From Mya arenaria (taxonomy: Eukaryota > Mollusca > Bivalvia > Myida > Myidae), in the NCBI RefSeq assembly GCF_026914265.1, contig NC_069130.1:12947700-13011699 (forward strand): a DNA stretch of 64,000 nucleotides. Direction: 5' to 3'. The stretch's first letter is position 1. Each line of letters opens with the position of its first letter. The notes beneath the pieces are model-generated. The model saw only the letters and a list, made by a program, of their open reading frames with translations, was not told the DNA's origin and did no database searches. Position numbers and translations under genes: made by a program. Positions 11,596 through 23,800 of this stretch are shown piece by piece.

Positions 11596-11709
11596 TATAA
11601 ATAGTTATTGCACAACAGCTATAAATAACTTATTACACAATCATCGGCGGCGTAAATTCTATTTAAATAGATTGTGAAATAAGTTCGCTTCATTTCATCA
11701 ACGTTAATG
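11596..11709 (+). promoter_or_regulatory. Promoter and leader exon of bZIP gene 2
   Basis: Two TATAAATA boxes occur, at 11596-11603 and 11620-11627. The leader shared with genes 1 and 4 follows (TGTGAAATAAGTTCGC then TTTCATCAACGTTAATG). The donor GTACGT follows position 11709. Which TATA box is used cannot be told from sequence. Confidence 0.6.
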
Positions 11710-12069
11710 GTACGTAGCGTTTTACAAATGTAAAGATGGTTAAATAATTCACTAAATTATCAAAAAATACAAATTACTGACACATAACACGCTGGGGTTA
11801 CTAATATAATTCAATAAATACTGGATATCCCATGTTTATAAACCGATACACATGATTAATTAGAACGAGATACAGATGTCTGTTATGTTATAACGAGAAC
11901 ACACAAATATATGTACACATATGATTTTATTTTTTAACTATAATAATAATAATAATTTATAAAAATAGCAAATGAAATAGATAGGTGTACGTCTTATTTT
12001 TGAAAAATCTACATTTTCAAAGAAGGCGCATTTCGTTTGAACGAATTTCTGATTTTTTTCAGGTCAACC

Positions 12070-14076
12070 ATGCAATATAAACGGCAGAATTCAAAAATAA
12101 ACGTTTACGTTACTATGGAGGACAATAAACACGCGCAAGTTGTTCCGTCAGTGGTACCAACCGTTGTTAGCTGCTTATTTGACAATAATGATGGATTTAT
12201 TGACTATTCAACGTCAGATAATGTTGGACATTGTAGCACAATAAACGCAAGTGACATTAGATCTGATGCAAGTTCTGTGAAAAGTGTCGGGAAATACTCA
12301 CATTTAGATTCTATTGGCGCATATGGATATACAAATACAAGTTTTTCCTCTGACATCATTGTGTCAGATTCCGACAGTGATGACGTAAATGACGTCTCGC
12401 GACGCCAGCTTCTAGAAAACGGGTTGACGCCGTTTATAAAAGAGGAACTGAAATATTCCATTCAGACAAAACGGTTTAAAAGAGGGAAAGCAGGAATTGA
12501 AAGTGGAATTTAGCCCTCCACCGGAAGATGTGGTACGTAATTCAACGTTATTTTAAGCAAAATTTACCGCAACCATTAATTGATAATTTGCGATTCAATT
12601 ATTGTTTCAACATATCAAAAATCTTTGACAATCAAAAACAAAACAAAATCTCTTGACGTACAACTAGTTTGACTAATAGTGTACATTCTCATTTATACGT
12701 GTGACAAACAATACATAAAGAAAGTTCGCTATTTCCCATGTTCTATTTTAAATACCGTATGACAGAAGTTTCCGGTTGGGAATTTTATCAATCTTTTTGC
12801 AAGGGTTCTTGGAAGCGAAGACGCTCAAAACGTATTTGGAATCAAGTTAGGATGGTAATAATATTGATCGATTTGTCATGTTGTTTGGTATTAATAAGCT
12901 AATGTGTAAACAATTTGAAGTATCTTTAATGGAGGAAGCGGCAAATTGGACATAAACATCTTAAAGGATTAAATTTATTTCCCAATAAAATGCCTTCTCT
13001 TAAATTAACCCGGATTTTGTTACAGCTTACACCGGAAGAGGAAGAGCGTGTAGAAAAACGGCGCGTGCAGAATAGAATGGCCGCGCGCCGCTTCCGGGAC
13101 AAACAAAAAGACAGAGCCCACACTTTGCAGAAGGTAAATTTGAAAAAAAAAGTTAAACAATAGTATCAATATCTATTTGGTATTACTTGCAACAATCTTG
13201 GCTTTGTAAAATACTTTTAATTTTGCTTCGTGATATTGCTATTTAAACTTACGATCACAGGGTTAAATGTGTGTATTTGATGCAGTAGAGGAGCTTTGTG
13301 TTTGATGCAGCAGAAGAGCTTTGTGTTTGATGCAGCAGAAGAGCTTTAACAACACAGATATTCAAGCAGCAACATTATCTAAATTGAATAGTATCTTTAC
13401 AGGACAATTAACCAGATTTTGAAAAAAAACACATTCATTTTTTCGATATTTTGGAATGCTTTCAAAAGAAAACCATGAAGGCATGTTGTATTTTTTGAAA
13501 ATCTCGTTGAAGCGAATTGTTCACATTAGGAAATACAAAACAAAACAGTAAATTAAATCAAAGGTGTGGTGTGTCCATTTATTTGTCATTGTCTGCCTAT
13601 CAGCAAAAGCGTGTTAATGAGAGAAACTTGATAATATTGCATTATGTTTTTATCGATTGCTTGTTAATTGTGTCAACAGTTTTTGTATATCTCGTTCCGT
13701 CCTTAAAATGGAACTAAATATTTATAAGTACAAAAAAGTAAATAAAAAATATTTATTTGTTTTAACAAGATCAATCACATAAAATCAAGGATATGTTGGT
13801 GATTTATTTTATTATTGTAACATTTTAGACATTAAATGTCCATTATATAAAAATATATATACACATCAATATGTTTATGTAGAAACCTTACATCGTTATC
13901 ATTTTCATGTGTTTTAGGAGTGTCATCGCCTACAAAGCATTCAGACGGAGTTAAGGTACGAACTGGCGCAGGTACGAAAGGAAAGGGACGAACTCCGCCA
14001 GACGCTTGATCAACACATGGCCGTCTGCCCGCTACAGTTTCCCGCGCATTTCCATGCGTCAACTTCGAATTCTTGA
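12070..14076 (+). pseudogene. bZIP gene 2, ATF3-like, one extra base in exon 2
   Basis: Coding exons are 12070-12532, 13026-13133 and 13918-14076; the acceptor before exon 2 is TTTTTTCAG. Compared with gene 2' (47489-49494) this copy has one extra T near the end of exon 2 (ACGGTTTAAAAG versus ACGGTTAAAAG). The frame after LTPFIKEELKYSIQTKR is lost and ends at 12513. All splice sites, the basic region (RVEKRRVQNRMAARRFR) and the zipper (ECHRLQSIQTELRYEL, ending in L) are otherwise identical to 2'. The single-base, run-length nature of the change leaves open a sequencing error, so the gene may be functional. Leu occupies d positions where gene 1 has Gln or Phe, making this the most canonical zipper of the set. 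Confidence 0.7.
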
Positions 14077-14800
14077 CAACATGTGAACACTGTCAACTAT
14101 TTTTAGAAACAGACTAAACTATCGTGATGTCAACATTTTACCTCATAGGAGCTGATAACAGGAACACGTTTTAATGGAGTTTCCTGGAATGGCATTCATA
14201 ACAAAACAAAAGTGTTTTCCCACAAAACAGTTGTGAAAAGGAACACGTTTTAAAGTATATATTCGAGGAGGAAACCCCAATATATGTTCCCACGGTTGTC
14301 AGTGTGGAAAGGACATTTGGTCACCGGAATGCAGCAAAAAAAAAAAAAAAAAAAAAAAAACGAAAACAAAAAGTAGTGTGTTTTGGCCTCTTTTAAGGAT
14401 TGCAAGCTTCATGAAGACATGACATCGAAAGAGAAATTTCGTCATGAAATCTTTGGGGTCAAAATTTGAAACTGTTCGATAATGCAGGAGGTTTTATCAT
14501 TTTGACGTACTCAGCTTTTTATTAACCACACGATCAATTTCGATTTACTGTATTAACATTATCAAATGACTATGTATTGTTAAGGAAAGAAACGTCAAGC
14601 TGAGATTGTTGAAATATATATTCGCCATATCATTTGTCAGTATTTAATTAAAATCAGCATAATTACAAATTTGTAAACGCACAATTATACATGCGCGCTT
14701 ATTTATTTATGTATTTATTTATTATCTATTTATTGTTACATTTGTTCAAAATACAGCACCAAAAAACAACAAAGTGTTATTTTCTATATGAAGAAATAAA
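14077..14800 (+). promoter_or_regulatory. 3' UTR of gene 2 with AU-rich element
   Basis: It shares ATTCGCCATATCATTTG with gene 1 (a single copy here). An extended ATTTA cluster lies at 14699-14736 (five ATTTA pentamers), followed by AATAAA at 14795-14800. A poly(A) run of about 24 lies at 14337-14360. The conservation with genes 1 and 4 after the stop codon supports a functional 3' UTR. Confidence 0.5.
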
Positions 14801-15659
14801 CGTTATGCTTCATCTATGAACTCCTGACTTCACTTGCATTTTGGCAGAATATTTTGCTTATTTATTAAAACAGTAGTATTAAAATGCCACACGAGCGCTC
14901 GAGTACAACGGGGTCAGTGGTCCAGAAATGTAATATAATTCATGTTCATGTTATTTATGGAGGTTGTTGAGGTGTGGGTAACACTATCATACCTCCACCC
15001 ACCCCGTTCTAAAAAATGGCTGAGGACCAATACCACCCCCACCCACCCAGGACCCCAGCCCTAAACACTATAATTACGTTCAAAACAGCTAAACTTGTGT
15101 TGCGTTCCAACTATTCGACTATCACGTACAGACCTAGTTTTCTTGATCGCACCAAGATATAGGGTCTATGAGTTCAACTGACAAATAGGGTTAGGAGCTT
15201 ATTCGTATAGTAAGCCCTTTCAGAACCCATACGGTAATGACCTATTTTAAAGCAGGAACAGAACAGAACATAAAATTGTTTCACTTCAAACATTCAACAA
15301 TGTACATACATACAATTAAATAGATCAAAATTACCCTTGGTGATTTTAAAAGCAGGAAATCATCATAAACCGTTTAGTTGGTACGTCTTCGCAATATATC
15401 GATTTCTACAGGGGACAAGCCCACTGACCACCAACAGTCAATGGTTTCCGATTGTTGAGGGTGTAACGTCCGTTTCCGTTTTTTTAACCGACCTTCATTT
15501 TCTTCCTTAATTCTGTGAAACAAATTCATTATTAACGATTTTGAGTCCGCGTATTTTAAGTAGTTGCGTTTTGTGCACCGTCCTTCATTTTCATTCTGTG
15601 TTCTGTGTGACAAATACTATTCTACGATTTTAAGTCTGTGAATCAGTTATGTGTACAGC
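14801..15659. other. Intergenic between genes 2 and 3
   Basis: The start (to about 14900) is a diverged copy of the downstream spacer block. The remainder has a C-rich stretch (CCACCCACCCCG, about 14993-15060). It also has an imperfect direct duplication of about 95 bp (15487-15560 against 15580-15650; CTTCATTTTC, TTCTGTG, CGATTTTGAGTC/CGATTTTAAGTC). No gene is recognised. Confidence 0.5.
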
Positions 15660-16020
15660 ATACAACCCTTTTGAGTCCCGAAAACTTTTGAAGAGGCCCA
15701 CGAATACCGCGTACCACCATTTAGAGTCCCGAAAACTCTTGAAAAGGTCCACAAATACGGCGTACCACCATTTAGAGTCCCGAAATCTCTTGAAAAGGTC
15801 CACAAATACGGCGTACCACCATTTTGAGTCCCGAAAACTCTTGATAAAGGCCCACGAATATGGCATACCACCATTTTGAGTCCCGAAAACTCTTGAAAAA
15901 GGCCCACGAATACGGCATACCACCATTTTGAGTCCCGAAAACTCTTGAAAAGGTCCACGAATACGGCGTACCACCATTTTGAGTCCCGAAAACTCTTGAT
16001 AAAGGTCCACAAATACCGCT
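15660..16020. repeat. 51-bp minisatellite, seven units
   Basis: Seven imperfect units contain TTTGAGTCCCGAAAACTC then TTGAAAAGGTCCACGAATAC and GGCGTACCACCA. The period is 51-52 bp, close to a multiple of three, which creates long but meaningless open frames on both strands. It lies about 200 bp upstream of the gene 3 promoter. Confidence 0.9.
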
Positions 16021-16212
16021 TACTGCCGCTAACTATCCAAGGTTTCTAACTCCAACGGGCATTACGTATGCTTAAAACGAGTTGTCTCGTTATGATGTCT
16101 ATTAAAGGTTATTTATTACACTACCTGCATTTCACAACTGATAGGTAACTATTTAAATCGATAGTAATATTAATAGTAAAATACATGGACATGCATTTGG
16201 CAATTTAAATCG

Positions 16213-16272
16213 ATTGTGAAATGGTTCCAATCACTATATAAACGTCCATTATACGGAGAGTTTATTTCGTAG
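16213..16272 (+). promoter_or_regulatory. Promoter and leader exon of bZIP gene 3
   Basis: CGATTGTGAAATGGTTCC matches the leader motif of the other genes, but here it lies upstream of TATATAAA (16235-16242). The proposed donor follows TTTATTTCGTAG at 16272 (GTAAAA). The weak resemblance makes this the least certain promoter of the set. Confidence 0.4.
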
Positions 16273-16486
16273 GTAAAACGTTGTCTGTGAAAGACTTAAA
16301 ATAATACATGCGCTTGGTGTTTAAATAATAGTTAGAATATATTGTGCAATATCTTATGATGATCTTATGAAATGTTGAGCTAGCGAAGCGAGCGCGCCTT
16401 TCTTGTATTATATTCCAACTGACTTAGATTAAAACGTGTGTTCAGCAGGCGGGAACCAAATTATGACGTGCGTGTCTGTTAATTAA

Positions 16487-16850
16487 AGCAGCACTCTCAC
16501 AGATTAACAGTTTTGACTTTTTTTTTAGATTTTTTCTCAGAATCAGCGAATTTTGGTATGAATGTCTTCAATTCAGTCATATAGTATAACCCACATTAGA
16601 ACACTTCTCAATTGTTTGGAAAACTGCTGAAAACGTACTTTTCATAAAGCGTTAGTAATGCTTTAAGCCATAAGCCATAAAATATCATTTTTCGAACAAT
16701 AATATGAAAAAACTGCAATCTAATCTTTTGTCAGCAATTTTGCATCACTGCTTTCCAGACATTAAAGCAAAAGCAAAACTATCTCATTCCAGGGCAAAAA
16801 ATATTGTACAGGTTTTTCCAGATCAACCATAAGTTGTCAAAACGGTTGTA
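16487..16850. mobile_element. Diverged MITE in intron 1 of gene 3
   Basis: TTAA (16483-16486) is followed by AGCAGCACTCTCACAGATTAACAG, a mutated left terminal repeat of the family at 35234. The middle retains CTTTTGTCAGCAATTTTGCATC, and the right arm fades at GTTGTCAAAACGG. It is an older copy than the others. Confidence 0.7.
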
Positions 16851-17831
16851 TTGTGATAGTACACGTGCACATTTTACATGTCTTATCAATTTTGCGTGAA
16901 ACTTATTGGGAGGCCGATAGACAATCATTCCCATTCATCAGAAGTAAGACAATGAAAAATCTATGATGTATGCATAGCATCATCGCTCTCGTGTACGATA
17001 ATGATAGGCAATATCATTGGCTAAAAAATAATGTTATAATCTAAGTGTAACATTAAAGATGCACTCTTACTCCGAAAATAGACATACCACATTTAATAAT
17101 ATAGCTTTAATATTCTAAAAGGATGAATAAATGTCGAAAACAATTGATCTTATGAAGGATACCTAGTTTAATTTGAAGGAAATGAGCATCAAACACGGTA
17201 TTTCTTCCTTATAAGACTATAGTAGACCACAGTATATCTTTTAGCATTCACCAATCATTTAATATTTTTGCACTTTCTGCTGTTAAATACACGCTTACAG
17301 TCTTGTTATCAGTAATAAATATTTTTCATAAATGCATTATTTAGTAAGTAGTTAAAGATTTATCAGCCAAATTGGTATATGTTATACATGTGTATGTATT
17401 GATTTTGAATAGGAGTGCCACTTTAAATTACCGCACCTGTAATACATGTACTAATAATAGTACTAGCTATAAAGATAACTTATACTAAGAGTTCGCTGGG
17501 AATCCCACCACTTTCGCGGTTTACGTCGTGTATAAAAGGCATCCATCCACGTTAAAATTAACAGTTCAAATAATTCAATGCCGATAGAGGGAACATTTTG
17601 ATAATAAAAAAAAATAAGAAAAGGAATACATAAATAATAATGGTAATAATAATAATAATGATGATGATTCGAAACAAAGACGCGCTTTAATTCTTAAAAA
17701 ATACAGTCTGATATTCTTCTTTCGAAAATATGATTCGGCAAGAACATTTCTCATGTTTATATTTACAGCCTAGATCCAGCTGAAAGACGCTGTATAAACG
17801 TCAGATATCCAGAATAGACGTTTAAACTACC

Positions 17832-20800
17832 ATGGAGGAAGATAAAGACGCGCAGGTTGTTCCGTCAGTGGTACCAACCGTTGTTAGCGGATTATTTGAC
17901 AATTCGGAGTCAGATGAAAACACGGACTATTTTACGTCAGATAATGTTGGACATATCAGCACAACAGTGAACAGTGTCGGGGAATACTCACATTTAAATT
18001 TTAATGGTGCATGTGGATATACAAATACAAGTTATACCTCTGACGTAGTTGTGTCAGATTCCGACAGTGATGACGTTGATGACGTCTCGCGACGCCAGCT
18101 TCTAGAAAACGGGTTGACACCGTTTATAAAAGAGGAATTGAAATATTCCATTCAGACAAAACGGTTAAAAGAGGGAAAGCAGGAATTGAAAGTGCAATTT
18201 AGTCACCCACCGGAAGATGTGGTATGTACGAGTATTTCAACAAACTTTCGTGTGTCAGTTGAAGCAAAATTTACCACCACCATTAATTCATTATTGTTGA
18301 TTTAAATATTGTTTCAGTAACTTCTGTTCCCTGAGGGATTTGAAAAATATTACGAAACAACACAATAAATACCAGCTTACAATAGTTCTAACTTGTATAG
18401 TACATTCACATCGAAAATCCGTATTTCCCGTGTTTTTATATATATATACAAAGAATAATAAAAGTTGTCAAAACGTTCAATCTGTGAGAGTGCAGCTTTA
18501 AACAAGTACTTATAATGAAATTGATCATTTAACATTTTGATGAAAGGCAAACTTTTACTGCAACTATATGTTAGTATATTAAACTTAAAATGTTTCAATT
18601 GTAACCCTCTGGTGGCAATGGAATACAAGCATGGTTGCCATGGCAATGTTTTTTTTTCTTACAATAATTTATTGAAAGAAAACAATGTTGTTGTTTTCTA
18701 TTAAAAATCAGTTTCTAGTCATTAATTATTTAAGATATATAGGGCAAAATGCATGTCATTAAAGTAACAAGTGTTTCAAGCATCTCAATAATATTCTAGT
18801 TAATAAAGAAATGAAGGAGATTTTAAACATGATGAACAAAATGTGCACTTGTGATAAAAATTATTATTTAACATATCAATTCTCAAGTTCGGAACAAGGG
18901 CATCAGTTTGGTAAAAGGCAAACTTTTACTACAATGCGAAGCACGTTTATTTCACTAAAATAATTAGTTGACGACTATCACAATATCTATGAAGTTTAAA
19001 TAAAAAATATAGATAAAATAGTCACTACAACTTCAATTAACTGTTAAACAATAATCTGACAAGTCCAACATTTACAATCAATGTATAAACATGTCACAAC
19101 ACTATAGCCTAACACCACTGGATGGTTTTGGAACTGTTGGTTTGGTACATGCTGGGCTGTTGTTGCAAAGAGGAGCAATCTCCTCAAACAGGTACCAAGA
19201 CCTTTTTGCATCAAGCTCCTGAATATCAATCCGTTCCGGCATGTCACTGCTGGGGATAGGCTGTCTTTGTGGTCTTGTAATTTCTATGGCAACCTCTTGA
19301 TTGTCAGCATATTCTCTCACAAACACTGTCCCTGGGTGGCTACTAGTGATCCTGAAAAACAAGTTTATACGCAAAATAGTAATGAGTGTAATTTTGAACA
19401 AATGCACAGTTTGTATAAATGGTACATGAATATTCATGTAGCTTTTATAATGAATACACAGCAATTTAAAAAAAACTGTAACCAAATAAATTTCTAATAC
19501 TTTCTATCATCTATTACCTTAAATGATCAAAAACATTTTAAGCTCAGGAACTGATTTTGTATCTTCAAAGCTGAAGATCATGAAGGTGTTTTTACCTAAA
19601 ATGGTGATATTTGGTCAGCCCTGGAATAGGCTTGAACAAAGTCCTAAAGAATTAGGTCCAATTTTAAAAGGTCACCGGCTTAGCTGGGTCATTGACAAGA
19701 TGGGGAATATTGTATCCACCCCAAAATGACTTTCGAACAGTGTCCGCCACTTCTTCCAATGTTTCACCATTCGATGCTCGCCATTTGACCTGCAAACAGT
19801 AGACGTAGGTTTAAAAATAAATTCAAACTGTATATATGCTTATAACCTTTATATATGCATATATTATTTATGTCTATATTTTGCATTCATTCCTTGTGTA
19901 TATAATTAAGTTTAAACCAAACAGCCTAAAATATGTCTATCATAATTAGTTACCAGTTAATTATTGTCAAAAAACAAGCTGATGACAAACCATTTAATTT
20001 TGTTGTTAAAAAGCTCTGCTAAGTTTTGTTGTAATTTATATGTAACCAGAATTAAATAAATTGCATGTTGGGGAGTGTTCACTTATAATGATTGTAATTA
20101 AATTTTCAAAGAATCCGGAATTACTAATCAGGTGCTCAGAAAAAAAACTGAAAAAGGCAAGGCATATAACCTTCCATAAGCAGAAGTGCCAGTCGGGACT
20201 GAATTTGGTGTGGCCTGCCTCCATCAAGCTGAATTCTATCTCCTTGTGCAGCCCTCTCATGACCCTCCACATACCATATCTGAAATATATCAGTAATTTA
20301 TACTTTATTATATATATGTAACTCCCATTTAAGTCCTAAAGGACTGTAACCATATATCAATAAAGAAGTAAAATTTATCAGCATATAAAACTTGGTTCAA
20401 GAATGTCCTTTTCTTAAAATATATTCAAAGCATAAAAATGCAACATAAAAAAACAACACTATCATGGAGACATTCAAATCAGATATAATGCAGTCGATTA
20501 TCTGCAGTCTCCGACAGGCTTTTTGACAATACTTGATCATCGTTATATCTTTACTAAGAAAAATGATAATGGAGATAAAACAATGATCAAATATTGTAAA
20601 CAATAGATGAAATAAATAATTACCCAATCACGGTATTGTTTTTATTTTGCACTACGCAGTTGTCTCTCTTCTCCCCATAGGCCAGATGGGTGAAATGATG
20701 ATGTAACATGGATACAACACTGTTTGCCCCTTTGCCAACACTTTTCCCGACAGACTCATCCAGAAGATACAAAATCTGAGTTCCTAAATAAAGTAACAGT

Positions 20801-23800
20801 AAATATGTTTAACCAATGGGGAGCTTTGTTTACAACTTAGGTTAAACAAGTTACACTTGTGCAACATCAACTGAAAGAAAATGAATGTTTTGCTTGTTTT
20901 AATATGATAAATTTCAGTGAAAATGTTCACCCAGAAGTAACCTTATATTTTTTATCAAACGTTATACGATCATTTGCCTTCCTAGCATTATGGTAGCACA
21001 ATGGACTTAAGGTGTTTAACTTTTTTTCAATTTATTATTTATATTTTATTTTTTTATACCAATATAAATTTGTTGCATCATTTTCCTGTTTTTACTGCAA
21101 AAATGTCATAAAGTTTTAAATTGAATGCATTAAAACAGCAGCTAATGCCCATTTACACAGTTAAACATTACAAAAATATCTCACCTGAAGATTCACAGCA
21201 GACTCCAAAGCATCCACATTTTCTAGGTGTTTTGAAGAAGAGTTTTCCGACCTGTTGGGCATAGTGCGGATACAACACCTGCTGGGAATAATCAAAACTG
21301 TAATGCACCATGGTGTCACCAGTTGCTGATTCTGCTTGTCCTGAAATATTGGAAGATTTATAAACACAGATATAACACAATATTGATGAATTAACATTTT
21401 TTCACACTTATACAGGATATTATATATATACACAAATAACAATGTAAGTGACCTATAGTACAAGCTAATACTAAATTAATCAAGTATTGTGAATTTTCAT
21501 ATTTTTAAAAGAAATATTGGCTTTCGGTCATTATCATGTATTGAGGTTGTTTCTATACACCCCTGCAAAATACCTCTTACTTTGTGATCTTAAGGAAGGC
21601 CATTAAAGAACTCTTTTGTCATTTCACAATTACTTCTGTTATAGTCCCTTTGACATTTCACTTTCTCTATATGTGCATTGTATGATTCTTATTTTCTTGC
21701 TTTTCCTCTTCAGTTAATTTTCCTCCCTTTGAAATTTCAAAAACATGTTTCGGCACTTAGCACATAAATCTGTGGCAGGCTTCATTACCAGAAGGTAGGG
21801 ACACAGTTCTTGTCATATTTTCCTAAATTCTGTCAAAGATAGTTGTCTCTTATCAGATTCAACTGCTGCTTTGCTGTACTCATCATAAATATCAGCTTTT
21901 GTTTTATCAGATGGCAACAATAAATATTTTTCTTTGCGATAGTTCGCCTGACGTCCAGGTAGTGGTACGCCATTATGCTTTCCGTACAAAATCAATTTTT
22001 GTTTTACATTTTGTATATCTTCTATTGTTAAAGCATGTTTTGGCTGCCTATTCTTATTGCCATGCGTCTCTACAAACTACTTTGCCGAACAGAAAATAAT
22101 CATGTTGGAGCTTGTCCCTGCACTTCTTCTGATGTTTTGCACTACTGTACAAGTTGTTTCTGAATTATGCTGACAGTGAACCATTTGAAATTTTATGACG
22201 GGAACAGCCACACACGGACATATTTATCAAACTCATCAAAAACACACTCATCGGCAGAAGGACTTTGCAGATGATTACACACATCAGCATTGTCATCATC
22301 AGAATCATTATCATCCTCAATGTCGACAGCATTGTAGGACACAAAATCATTGCCTGCGACTTCCGTGTCAGAAAGATCAACAATGTCAACATTTCCAAAG
22401 TAGAGTTGGTCAACAATTTCAAGCTCATCAGCTAAATCAGGGTCAAATAACTCGTACGGGATGGTACTTGCTGACGATTATTGGCTACACATGATTTCTT
22501 CATTAATTATGAAGGTCTATTACATGATTAAACTAATAGAAATCGGACACCAGTGTTGACAGTTGACATTTTCCGCCATTTAAACTTCCGGTTTAAATTT
22601 GTTTTGCTATTTTAGCAATAAGAAACTATCAAAGTCGGTTTACAATGTTAATTCCCCTGTTGTATAGATATGAAAACATTCACTTACCTTCATTTTATCC
22701 ATAAATTCAGCCAAATTCCTTGATTAAAGTCAATAAACTCCCGCTAGAAATTTGACCTACATGTTTATGCGAAATATTAGGGCAGTAGCAATGTCAAACA
22801 AGGGGAGATTACAGCAAGAAGCGCACGTATAAGGGAAATAATGTGTAAAAAGGCTAAACACAAATATTTGCTATACATATCCTACCTGAAACTTATGCAA
22901 AAGACAGAATACGCAATTTTATTGAAAAAAAAAGTTAATTGCGTGACGTCAACATATCCATCGATTCGTTTTAAAGCTGCACTCTCACAGATGGAACGTT
23001 TGACAACTTATTAATTTTTCTGTCTTGGAACGAGCCAATTTTTGCGAAAATCCATTGAATCCAGTCAAATAAGATTGCTGACAAAAAATTAGATCGCAGA
23101 TTTTTATATTTAAGTTCAAAAATTGATGTTTTATGCATTTTTTTGGTTTAGGCCATAAAACATTAATTTTCGTTTAATTAAGCTACTTAATTGTATTTAG
23201 ACAAACTACTGCTGGCGCCCCCTTTTTTCACACCTTCTGGTCATGTGACCTCTAATGGGTTTTTCTGGGAGCCAATTCCTCGCTCCATGCTAGTTATTAC
23301 ATGCGCGCTTATCAGACTGGACACTTGCCATATGTTTAAATTACCCTCCCACCCATTCCCAATTTATAGTTACAATCCTATTTCTTTTAGTTTTCTTCCC
23401 CTTATGGGTATGACGATTAGTTTATATTTTATCAACAGATGCAATTTTAATTATTGAGTGTTTATATGTTTGTTCATATTGTAATGCGCTTATCATATTA
23501 TGTAATTGTTTGCCATATTATATTTTGCCTGTGCTTGATATATGTATTGTTCGCGCGCTTCTGTAGTTTGGAGCAATAGTTTAGTTCATGTAATAAAGCT
23601 CCCTTTAACCCCTTATGCAGTTGTTTGTTTAAGAACGGAAATATGAAAATCTACGACCTGATTTTTGTCAGCAATCTTATATCATTGTTTTGAAGATATT
23701 TACGCAAAACTTTGCTCTTTCCAAGACAAAAAAAAAGTTGTAAAAATGGTCAATCTGTGAGAGTGCAGCTTTAATATATGCATTCAACTAAAATGTGTGC

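Noticed and set aside
13832-14062. Minus-strand frames opposite exon 4 of genes 1 and 2
   Set aside because: They are reverse-strand shadows of the conserved zipper exon.
15630-16012. Two overlapping minus-strand frames of 121-126 codons
   Set aside because: They are products of the 51-bp minisatellite and encode the same repeat in two frames.
18377-18646. 89-codon minus-strand frame in intron 2 of gene 3
   Set aside because: AT-rich, spans a MITE fragment, no domain, and does not join the antisense gene further on.
19523-19729. Plus-strand 68-codon frame
   Set aside because: Lies opposite and next to an exon of the antisense DUF7869-like gene; no independent support.
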